DNA from: W0P28-013 sp963621145
Lineage (GTDB): Bacteria > Bacteroidota > Bacteroidia > Bacteroidales > Paludibacteraceae
Length of the DNA stretch: 6,838 nt
Assembly (NCBI GenBank): GCA_963621145.1
Contig: CAVFDI010000078.1
Span: forward strand, 1-6,838
Reading direction: 5' to 3'
Shown: piece by piece, positions 1 to 6,697 of the stretch
How positions within the stretch are numbered: the first letter of the stretch is position 1
How the letters are laid out: every line of letters starts with the position of its first letter
Position numbers and translations under genes: made by a program
Notes under the pieces: generated by a model
Databases searched by the model: none
What the model saw: the letters and a program-made list of their open reading frames with translations, nothing else
What the model was told of the DNA's origin: nothing

Positions 1-65
1 ATTTCTATTTCAGAAAGAAAATGCACAAAAATCTTTTTGAGATAGAAAGAATTTTCCAAAATGGC

Positions 66-97
66 AAAAAAATCCCACGACCGAGTGGTCGTGAGAT
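66..97 (-). terminator. Leftward intrinsic terminator-like hairpin
   Basis: CACGACC (76-82) pairs perfectly with GGTCGTG (87-93) around a 4-nt loop. After one mismatch (75/94), three more pairs form (72-74 with 95-97). On the minus strand this GC-rich stem is followed directly by seven T (complement of the A-run 66-72), the usual form of a rho-independent terminator for leftward transcription. There is no T-run on the plus-strand side. An outer stem, AAATGGC (59-65) with GCCATTT (103-109), could enclose it. No leftward gene is visible to its right, so either it ends a small RNA or it is unrelated structure. Confidence 0.5.
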
Positions 98-273
98 GGT
101 ACGCCATTTCAAAGTGCCAAGCACCAACTCTACTCCTATCTTTGCCATCTCTAACAAGCGCTGTAGCTTTTTTTTGTCGATTAAAAATCGCCATTTGTCG
201 AGTTTTTCTGTTTTCTTTTCAGTTTACAGCCGAAAAAATGCCTTTTTCGAAGCGCATTTTCGCCAAACCGACA

Positions 274-303
274 CAAAAATAAGTGCTAAATTTTCAAAAC
301 AAA
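274..303 (-). promoter_or_regulatory. Weak candidate leftward promoter
   Basis: Read on the minus strand, TTTG (303-300) is followed after 18 nt by TATTTTTG (281-274), which matches the Bacteroidota -7 element TAnnTTTG. The spacer is shorter than the usual 19-21 nt and the region is very AT-rich, so chance is a real possibility. It is listed because a transcript starting near 267 would run into the leftward terminator-like hairpin at 66-97. Confidence 0.22.
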
Positions 304-413
304 ATACGCACAAGTACTAATCGATTTTTACTAGTAAACTGCTAATAATCAACCACTTATGCCAACTTATCGATTATAAAGCAATCTTAATGAAATCCCG
401 ACTCAAAATGTTA

Positions 414-444
414 TTGTAAATGATTGATAATCAGCAATTTACAA
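414..444. promoter_or_regulatory. 31-bp imperfect palindrome, candidate operator
   Basis: The arms are TTGTAAAT (414-421) and ATTTACAA (437-444), enclosing TGAT (425-428), A429 and ATCA (430-433). Twelve of fifteen symmetric positions pair; only 422-424 against 434-436 fail. The centre lies 75 bp upstream of the TTTG element of the operon promoter, about -113 from the predicted start, a reasonable place for a dimeric activator. The central loop is too short for a good RNA hairpin, which favours a protein-binding site. The identity of any binding protein is unknown. Confidence 0.4.
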
Positions 445-503
445 ATCTATAATGCTGTAAAATCGCATTTTGTCGATTTTGTTCGTATTTTTTCCGAAAA
501 AAT

Positions 504-535
504 TTTGTGCGTAAAAAAAACAATTAGTAAATTTG
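504..535 (+). promoter_or_regulatory. Bacteroidota-type promoter of the sus-like operon
   Basis: TTTG (504-507), a 20-nt spacer, then TAAATTTG (528-535) match the Bacteroidota primary sigma-factor consensus TTTG / TAnnTTTG with normal spacing. Transcription should start near 541-543, giving a leader of about 97 nt before the ATG at 639. This also argues against the in-frame GTG at 540 as the start of susC. It is the only full consensus promoter found upstream of the three genes; the gaps between the genes contain none. Confidence 0.8.
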
Positions 536-541
536 CGCTGT

Positions 542-638
542 GAGAAACCATGGCTTTCGCGCTACATGCCACAATATAATATGGTGTAACGGTAACAGTG
601 GTGACGCACAGAAAGAATTAACCAAAAATTTAATTTAC
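542..638 (+). other. 5' leader of the susC transcript
   Basis: Predicted untranslated leader of about 97 nt. It contains CCATGG (548-553) and the short direct repeat GTAAC-GGTAAC (586-595), but no stable hairpin beyond ACCAT (547-551) with ATGGT (581-585), and no riboswitch that I recognise. The last 20 nt before the ATG are A/T-rich with no Shine-Dalgarno, as usual in this phylum. The frame is open from 540, but the residues before the ATG do not resemble a SusC start. Long susC leaders can be small-RNA targets in Bacteroides; nothing here shows that directly. Confidence 0.5.
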
Positions 639-3600
639 ATGAAGCACAAATTATTTTCGTTTGGCTTGTCGTGGCTTTTTATTTTGTTTGCCACTTCGGC
701 TATGGCGCAGGTGTCGGTTTCTGGCACAGTGAAGGACGCCACAGGTGAGCCTGTTATTGGTGCCAGCATTCTTGTGATTGGCACTACCAACGGCACTATT
801 ACCGACATCGATGGCAACTTCACCCTGAATGTGGCAGAAGATGCCACACTCAAAATCTCCTATGTCGGTTACAAAGATGTAGAGATGCCTGTGAACGGGC
901 AGAGCGTCTTGTCTATCACCATGAACGAGGACACTGAGGTTCTCGACGATGTGGTTGTGGTAGGTTATGGCGTTGTGAAAAAGAATGACGCCACTGGCTC
1001 GGTTACTGCCATCAAGCCCGACGACATGAACAAGGGTATGACGACAACTGCAACTGATATTCTTTCGGGTAAAATAGCGGGCGTGAATGTTACCTCGTCG
1101 GGCGGCGAACCTGGTGCTGGTGCTACTATCCGTATTCGCGGTGGTTCATCGCTTTCTGCTTCGAACGACCCTCTGATTGTGATTGATGGTCTAGCCATGG
1201 ATAACAATGGTATTCAGGGCGTTTCGAACCCATTGTCGATGGTAAACCCCAATGATATTGAAACTTTTACTGTGCTGAAAGATGCTTCTGCAACTGCAAT
1301 TTACGGTTCGCGCGCTTCAAACGGCGTTATCATTATCACTACGAAAAAAGGTAAAACTGGTACTGCACCAAAATTTGACTACGAAGGCAATGTGGGAGCG
1401 AATATCATTACCAAGCGTTTGGAAGTGATGAATGCAACCGAATACCGCAATTTCTTGCAGAAAAATGAGGGTGTTTATGGTGCTATCTACCAAAAATTGG
1501 GTACTGCCAACACCGACTGGCAAAAAGAGGTAACTCGTGTTGGACTTTCGACCGACCACAATTTTTCTGTTACCGGCGGTACGGCTCACATGCCATATCG
1601 TGCTTCGCTTGGCTATACGCTGCAAAATGGTACAATTCTCGAAAGTCAAATGCAACGTGTAACCGCTGCCGTAAATCTCTCGCCTTCATTCTTGGACAAT
1701 CACCTTTCGTTTAATTTGAACGCAAAAGGCATGTTCATTGCCAACACCTATACCGATGGCGGTGGCATTATTGGCTCGGCTTTGGCTTTCGACCCAACAC
1801 GCTCGGTTTATGATAATACACACAAAGAGTATGGTGGATTTTATCAGACTGAATCGGCAGTGAAAGATAAGTTTGATGACAAATGGGATTTTATGACCGA
1901 CACGAATGTTCCACAAAATCCTGTAGCACAACTGAAAAATAAAGAAGATAAGTCGAAAGCAGGCTCTTTTGTTGGTAATTTGGAGGCTGATTACAAAATT
2001 CATGGATTTGAAGATCTTCGTCTGCATGCTAATTTCGGCGCCGACTATTCGTATGGTCAACAGCGCACAATTATCAGCCCATATAGCTACAGCAACAACT
2101 ATTATGGTTGGGACGGAATAACTAAGAAGACCAAGTACAACCTGCTGTTTAATGCGTATGCACAGTACTACAAAGATTTCACCGAACTGCAACATTTCGA
2201 TGCAATGCTCGGTTACGAGTGGCAACATTTCAAAAACTGGGGAACAACCGATGGCTGTGGTCGCTATCAATCTACCTATGACGACGCTACTTTGGCAGGT
2301 CAGCCTTATAATTCCTACACTACCAAATGGGCAAGCGAGAGTTACTTGGTGTCGTTCTTCGGACGCATTAACTACACTGGCTGGGATCAACTGATGCTTA
2401 CTGCTACCGTTCGTGGCGATGGCTCGAGCCGTTTTGCACACCGCAACTCGAAAGGTGAAAACAATCAGTGGGGCGTATTCCCATCGGTAGCGCTTGGTTG
2501 GAAAATTAAAGAGACTTTCTTTAAAGATAACAACGAGTTGAGCGAATGGAAACTCCGTTTAGGTTATGGTATTACGGGTCAGCAAGACCTTGGGCAGGGC
2601 GACTATCCTGCGTTGTTGCTCTACACGGTTTCGCGCGAACACGCAAGTTATTCGTTAGGCGAAATTGACGAAAATGGCAAATACATCTACTATCAAAGCA
2701 ATCGTCCTGGCGCTTACAACGAAGACCTTACTTGGGAGAAGACAACCACATACAATGCTGGTATGGACTTGGCGTTCTTGAACAACCGCGTATCGTTCAG
2801 CCTTGATTATTACTATCGCTTGACCGAGGATTTGATTTCGGTAATTGACGTGCCTGCTGGCATGAATTTCTCGAATCAAGTGGTGTCGAACATTGGTAGT
2901 TTGAGTAACCAAGGTGTTGAATTTATGCTGAATGCCACGGCTATCAATCGTAAAAACTTCAAGTGGGATATTGGTTTTAATGCCACATATAACAAAAACA
3001 AGATTGAATCGCTCACAACTGGTTCTGGCAGCGACTACTATGTAGAAACTGGCGGTATTTCGAGTGGCACGGGTAATACCATTCAACGCTACCAAGAAGG
3101 TTATGCAGCCAATACATTCTGGGTGTACCAAACCTATAAAAACGATCAGGGTTATTATGAAATTGTGAATCAGAACGGTGATAAAGATGCCAACGGAAAA
3201 GACATCATCAACGAAAACGACCTTGTAGCCTACAAAAATCCAATGGCTCCTGTTACGCTTGGTTTCCAAAGCAAAATGCAATTCCATGGTTTCGATCTCA
3301 GTTTCTCGTTGCGTTCAAACATTGGTAACTATGTTTATAACGATGTGGCTGCAGGTAAAATGTCGTCGCTCGCAAGCCCAGAACGTTCTGGCGGTTACAC
3401 CAACGTAATAAAAGGAACAGAATCAACATTCGCTGCCATTTCTGGTTCAAACACAGTTTCGGCTAGTTCTAATGCATACAAGATGGATATTTTTGTCGAA
3501 AATGCTTCGTTCTTGCGCATCGACAATATTACGCTTGGTTACACATTCGATCAAAATCCGAAAATTAACGCTCGTTTGTACGCCACGGTGTCGAATCCAG

Positions 3601-3710
3601 TTGTTATTTCGGGCTATTCAGGACTCGATCCTGAGGTCTATGGTGGAATCGACAACAATATCTATCCTCGTTCGATGTCGGCCATTATTGGTGTAAGTCT
3701 TCATTTTTAA
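639..3710 (+). CDS. susC: SusC-type TonB-dependent outer-membrane glycan transporter
   Basis: Outer-membrane beta-barrel that imports oligosaccharides into the periplasm using TonB/ExbBD energy, working as a pair with a SusD lipoprotein lid. The product is 1023 residues, normal for the family (about 1000). The start chosen is the ATG giving MKHKLFSF, a signal peptide with likely cleavage after AMA (residues 21-23). Residues 24 to about 95 are the carboxypeptidase-regulatory-like N-terminal domain (GEPVIGAS, TDIDGNFTL). The TonB-box region is LDDVVVVGYG (102-111). The plug covers about 115-240, with IRIRGGSSLS (164-173) and KDASATAIYGSRASNGV (214-230). The rest is barrel, ending in the terminal aromatic F expected for assembly. 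It is the first gene of a three-gene operon, 20 nt before susD. The alpha-glucan substrate is inferred from SusD, not from this protein. The reading frame is intact. Confidence 0.95.
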   Translation: MKHKLFSFGLSWLFILFATSAMAQVSVSGTVKDATGEPVIGASILVIGTTNGTITDIDGNFTLNVAEDATLKISYVGYKDVEMPVNGQSVLSITMNEDTEVLDDVVVVGYGVVKKNDATGSVTAIKPDDMNKGMTTTATDILSGKIAGVNVTSSGGEPGAGATIRIRGGSSLSASNDPLIVIDGLAMDNNGIQGVSNPLSMVNPNDIETFTVLKDASATAIYGSRASNGVIIITTKKGKTGTAPKFDYEGNVGANIITKRLEVMNATEYRNFLQKNEGVYGAIYQKLGTANTDWQKEVTRVGLSTDHNFSVTGGTAHMPYRASLGYTLQNGTILESQMQRVTAAVNLSPSFLDNHLSFNLNAKGMFIANTYTDGGGIIGSALAFDPTRSVYDNTHKEYGGFYQTESAVKDKFDDKWDFMTDTNVPQNPVAQLKNKEDKSKAGSFVGNLEADYKIHGFEDLRLHANFGADYSYGQQRTIISPYSYSNNYYGWDGITKKTKYNLLFNAYAQYYKDFTELQHFDAMLGYEWQHFKNWGTTDGCGRYQSTYDDATLAGQPYNSYTTKWASESYLVSFFGRINYTGWDQLMLTATVRGDGSSRFAHRNSKGENNQWGVFPSVALGWKIKETFFKDNNELSEWKLRLGYGITGQQDLGQGDYPALLLYTVSREHASYSLGEIDENGKYIYYQSNRPGAYNEDLTWEKTTTYNAGMDLAFLNNRVSFSLDYYYRLTEDLISVIDVPAGMNFSNQVVSNIGSLSNQGVEFMLNATAINRKNFKWDIGFNATYNKNKIESLTTGSGSDYYVETGGISSGTGNTIQRYQEGYAANTFWVYQTYKNDQGYYEIVNQNGDKDANGKDIINENDLVAYKNPMAPVTLGFQSKMQFHGFDLSFSLRSNIGNYVYNDVAAGKMSSLASPERSGGYTNVIKGTESTFAAISGSNTVSASSNAYKMDIFVENASFLRIDNITLGYTFDQNPKINARLYATVSNPVVISGYSGLDPEVYGGIDNNIYPRSMSAIIGVSLHF

Positions 3711-3730
3711 TCAGAAAAAAATACACTGCC

Positions 3731-5446
3731 ATGAAAAAGTATTCAATCGCAATTTTTGCAATTTTGCTTGCAGGTCTGAGTTCGTGCGTCAACGACTTAG
3801 ATGTGCAGTCGATTGATCCAAACACAAGTTCGTCGATCGATGCAAAATCGCTTTTCATAAAAATTTATTCCACACTCGCACTCACAGGTCAGCAAGGCCC
3901 AAGTGGTAATGGCGATGTGGCAGGTGTCGACGAGGGAACATCTTCTCTCTATCGTATGACTTATTCGTTGCAGGAGTTCCCTGCCGATCAGATCTATTGG
4001 ATATGGCCGGATGTAGGTGTAGACGATGTTCGTAAGATGAAGTGGACTGCAAGTAATAGTCTTGTAAAGGGTCTTTACTCTCGTTTGTATTTCGATATTA
4101 CGCTCTGTAACTTGTATCTTGACAACTATGCCGAGACGGCAACGAAAGAGGAATTAGCAGAAGTTCGTTTCATCCGTGCGCTTAACTACTGGTATCTGTT
4201 GGATATGTTTGGCAATGTGCCCTTTGTAGAGCATGCTGGTTTGTCGGAACTTCCAGAGCAGATTGAGCGTCCAGACCTTTATCGTTGGTTGAAGAACGAG
4301 TTGAAGGACAATATCGCACCTAACCTTGCTCCTGCTAATCAGCGTATCAGTTACTATCGTATGGACCAAGCGGCTGCATGGTTATTGCTGAGCCGTCTAT
4401 GTTTGAATGCAGGTGTGTATGGTGTTGACCGCAATGGTGTACAGCAGATTTCTGACCTCACGGCAGAATATACGGATGCTGCTTACTATGCTAACCAAGT
4501 GATGAACTCTGGTTATCAGTTGGCCTCGGAATATCGTTACTTGTTTATGGGCGATAATGACAATTTGGGAACTGTGAATGATGCTTACAAAGAGATTATC
4601 TTGCCTATCGGACAAGATGGCATCGAGACGCAATCGTATGGCGCTTCGCTGTTCCTTATCGCTTCGTGCTACACTGGCGGAATGCCTTCGTATGGAATCA
4701 CCGAAAACTGGAAATGTATTCGTTCGCGTGCGCAACTTGTGCAGCTCTTCTGCCCAAAATTCTCAGCTCCTATTGCATCTGACATTACCACCGAAGACGC
4801 AGCAAAAAAAGCCTATGGCGAATTCTGTGGTACGGCCGACGAGATTACGAAAGCCGCAAAGGACTCTCGTGCAATGTTCTGCAACTATAGCACGGATGGA
4901 TCGAATACTTATGTATGCCAGTTCTGGAAACAGAATACATCGGATGAGTTCCTCTCTGGTTGGGGTATCACTAAGTTCTCGAACTTGATGGCAGACACTA
5001 ACCGTATTGCAGGTGACACGAAATATCCTGATATGGATGTGCCGTTGATGCGTTTAGGCGAAGCCTATCTGAATTATGCTGAGGCGGTTTTGCGTGGTGG
5101 TACGCAATGTGGTATGAGTGTCGACGAGGCCGTAAATACAGTGCGCCGTCGCGCTGGTGCCGAAGAAAAGAGCGGTTGGAACATTACAGATAAACCTCTC
5201 AAAGGCTTGAATATTCTCGACGAACGCGGTCGCGAACTTTATAGCGAAGGTCTCCGTCGTAGCGACTTGATTCGTTTTGGCTATTTCACAGGATCGTATG
5301 CCACAACGGGCTATCGCTGGGAATATAAGGCAGGCGAATTGCTTGGCATTAACGCTGAGCCAGAATCGTTCCGCAACCTATACCCGTTGCCTTTGAGCGA
5401 GACTACGGCTAATAGCAAATTGAAACAAAATCCAGGATACAATTAA
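3731..5446 (+). CDS. susD: SusD-type starch-binding surface lipoprotein
   Basis: Surface glycan-binding lipoprotein that caps the SusC barrel and delivers oligosaccharide to it. The product is 571 residues (B. thetaiotaomicron SusD: 551). The lipobox is LSSC with Cys19, followed by VNDLD. Helical/TPR-like SusD signatures are FIRALNYWYLLDMFGNVPF (147-165), the C-terminal RELYSEGLRRSDLIRF (501-516) and the closing YPLPLS...NPGY (551-570). Compared with B. thetaiotaomicron SusD recalled from memory, D73, R81, W98, Y296 and W320 of its maltooligosaccharide site correspond to D67, R75, W92, Y303 and W327 here; N101 falls on V95. The intervals D-R (8), R-W (17) and Y-W (24) are identical. The shared DEG..S...R and IILPI.QDG contexts support the alignment. 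This favours starch or a related alpha-glucan as substrate. The start ATG follows susC by 20 nt with no Shine-Dalgarno. Confidence 0.95.
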   Translation: MKKYSIAIFAILLAGLSSCVNDLDVQSIDPNTSSSIDAKSLFIKIYSTLALTGQQGPSGNGDVAGVDEGTSSLYRMTYSLQEFPADQIYWIWPDVGVDDVRKMKWTASNSLVKGLYSRLYFDITLCNLYLDNYAETATKEELAEVRFIRALNYWYLLDMFGNVPFVEHAGLSELPEQIERPDLYRWLKNELKDNIAPNLAPANQRISYYRMDQAAAWLLLSRLCLNAGVYGVDRNGVQQISDLTAEYTDAAYYANQVMNSGYQLASEYRYLFMGDNDNLGTVNDAYKEIILPIGQDGIETQSYGASLFLIASCYTGGMPSYGITENWKCIRSRAQLVQLFCPKFSAPIASDITTEDAAKKAYGEFCGTADEITKAAKDSRAMFCNYSTDGSNTYVCQFWKQNTSDEFLSGWGITKFSNLMADTNRIAGDTKYPDMDVPLMRLGEAYLNYAEAVLRGGTQCGMSVDEAVNTVRRRAGAEEKSGWNITDKPLKGLNILDERGRELYSEGLRRSDLIRFGYFTGSYATTGYRWEYKAGELLGINAEPESFRNLYPLPLSETTANSKLKQNPGYN

Positions 5447-5475
5447 TCTTTTATTTAACTTAAATTCTTATTTTT

Positions 5476-6633
5476 ATGAAAAACTTAAAAGTTTTTGCCC
5501 TCGTGGCTCTTGCAACAGTTGCAGTTTTGGCTGGTTGCAAAAAAGACAAAGAAAAAGAGGCTACACCCGACATCAAAAGCACGGTGCCCGAAGTAGCCGC
5601 CACCGAAGGTGCCTACACCGTAGTTTGGAATGCCGTGGACTACAGCGATTGCAACGGTCTTGTATTTGCAGGTAACTACAATGGCTGGAGCAAAACCGCT
5701 TCAGAGATGGCAGTATTTGAGAAGATTGATGGTTACACCAACTGGTACAAGGCAGTTATTACTCCTACCGCTGAGATTACCCAATTGGAAGGTAAGCCAT
5801 GTGCATTGGATGCAGATGGTAACTTCCCAAACAGTTGGAACTACCAATGGATTGGTTCTAAGGAGCATCCTTGCGAAGTGTTGAAGGGCGAGGTTACCTT
5901 TGAGGGAGAGAATGATACAGAGACCAAGATGATTGTTTCACAGATTGGTACAGTAGTATATGTTCGCAGTTACGGTTTCAAGGAAGATCCATGCGTAGTA
6001 AACCCAATATATGATGTAACATTCAACCTTACTGTTCAACAAGCACTTGACGACACTGTTAAGGTATATGTAGTAGGTGATTTCGCTGAGAATAGCTGGA
6101 TTGTAGATGCTTATGAGATGGATCGTGTTGACGCTACTCACTTCACTAAGACTGTTAAATCAGCCATTGGTAAAGAGTATAAGTATACGACTCAAGCTTC
6201 ATGGGACAATGAGATGGTTGTTGCTGCTCCATCGGAAGGCGATACATGCTCGGCTAAGAGTAAGAACTTGAAGATTGCAGATGTTACTGTAAATGATAGT
6301 ATCTATGGTTTCAATGGCATCAACAATGCGAAGATTTGTCCTGATGTGGCTCCAGAACCAGTAGAAGGCGTTATGTACATCAAATGCGAGGCCGAAGGTT
6401 GGACTTGGAAACAAATGGCCAAAGCAGAAGATAAAGAAGTCTATACTTTTGAGACTACATTAAAAGAGGGTTGCGCTAACTTTGGCGCAGATATCAATAC
6501 TGCTGAAGTTGATGATGGTAAATTGTGGTTCGAATTGGAGAATACATTAGGTCTTGTAGCAGGTGATAAGGTTATCTACACCTTCGATGCTACTGTTGAT
6601 CCTGCTACGCTCGTAATTGCAAAAGCAGAGTAA
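5476..6633 (+). CDS. SusE-position surface lipoprotein with carbohydrate-binding-like modules
   Basis: Likely an auxiliary outer-membrane glycan-binding lipoprotein. It is 385 residues, close to B. thetaiotaomicron SusE (387). The signal peptide ends in lipobox LAGC (Cys21), followed by KKDKEKE, a charged stretch typical of surface export. Three related beta-rich modules can be seen: about 58-170 (GLVFAGNYNGW), about 178-290 (VKVYVVGDFAENSW) and about 296-385 (MYIKCEAEGWTW). Each has an early Gly/Trp-rich strand and a Met (78, 215, 314). Module 2 resembles starch-binding CBM20/CBM48-like folds (VYVVGDF...W), so alpha-glucan binding is plausible but inferred. I do not see the N-terminal Ig-like start of classical SusE/SusF. 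Eight Cys besides Cys21 (59, 109, 133, 173, 258, 288, 304, 333) could form disulfides. It lies 29 nt after susD and ends 22 nt before the operon terminator. Lysine codon use switches sharply inside the gene. Confidence 0.85.
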   Translation: MKNLKVFALVALATVAVLAGCKKDKEKEATPDIKSTVPEVAATEGAYTVVWNAVDYSDCNGLVFAGNYNGWSKTASEMAVFEKIDGYTNWYKAVITPTAEITQLEGKPCALDADGNFPNSWNYQWIGSKEHPCEVLKGEVTFEGENDTETKMIVSQIGTVVYVRSYGFKEDPCVVNPIYDVTFNLTVQQALDDTVKVYVVGDFAENSWIVDAYEMDRVDATHFTKTVKSAIGKEYKYTTQASWDNEMVVAAPSEGDTCSAKSKNLKIADVTVNDSIYGFNGINNAKICPDVAPEPVEGVMYIKCEAEGWTWKQMAKAEDKEVYTFETTLKEGCANFGADINTAEVDDGKLWFELENTLGLVAGDKVIYTFDATVDPATLVIAKAE

Positions 6634-6655
6634 TATCTAATTCTTAAACGCATCG

Positions 6656-6697
6656 AGACTGCCTAACAAAGAAAGTTGTTAGGCAGTCTTTTTTTTT
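6656..6697 (+). terminator. Strong intrinsic terminator of the operon
   Basis: AGACTGCCTAACAA (6656-6669) pairs perfectly over 14 bp with TTGTTAGGCAGTCT (6676-6689) around the 6-nt loop AGAAAG. The second arm runs into nine T (6689-6697). It lies 22 nt after the stop of the third gene. This is a textbook rho-independent terminator and implies that the transcription unit ends here, without susF or susG downstream in the same transcript. Confidence 0.95.

Larger units (their letters stand above)
1..503. other. AT-rich noncoding region upstream of the sus-like operon
   Basis: About 500 bases with no convincing gene. The only open frames (21-320 and 61-282, rightward) translate to low-complexity, F/S/K-rich peptides with no recognisable family and overlap each other in different frames. 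The stretch holds several structural signals, listed separately: a leftward terminator-like hairpin at 66-97, a weak leftward promoter at 274-303, a perfect 12-bp palindrome at 327-338 and a 31-bp imperfect palindrome at 414-444. The heptamer (A/G)TCGATT occurs four times (176, 320, 369, 472). A long regulatory gap in front of susC is an inference. In B. thetaiotaomicron susB lies directly upstream of susC in the same operon, so this arrangement differs. Confidence 0.7.

Noticed and set aside
137..144. TATCTTTG, a -7-type promoter element on the plus strand
   Set aside because: No TTTG at the required distance upstream (about 113-116) and no gene following; only the -7 half is present.
156..175. 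Plus-strand terminator AAGC-6-GCTT followed by a T-run
   Set aside because: The stem is only 4 bp, too weak to support despite the long T-run.
21..320. Open frames at 21-320 and 61-282 on the plus strand
   Set aside because: Low-complexity, F/S/K-rich translations overlapping in different frames, crossing a terminator-like hairpin, with no family resemblance.
442..449. CAAATCTA as a leftward -7 element
   Set aside because: No matching TTTG on the minus strand at the right spacing, and it overlaps the palindrome at 414-444.
540..638. Upstream in-frame GTG start for susC at 540
   Set aside because: It sits at or before the predicted transcription start (after TAAATTTG at 528-535), and the extra 33 residues would bury a clear signal peptide that begins at the ATG at 639.
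1686..2441. Long minus-strand frames inside susC (1686-2441, 2655-3287, 1317-1655)
   Set aside because: Antisense to a gene with an intact, well-conserved family sequence; the translations show no recognisable domain and are shadows of codon bias.
4578..4988. Plus-strand 136-codon frame inside susD
   Set aside because: Out of frame within a conserved SusD sequence; the composition is that of a shifted frame.
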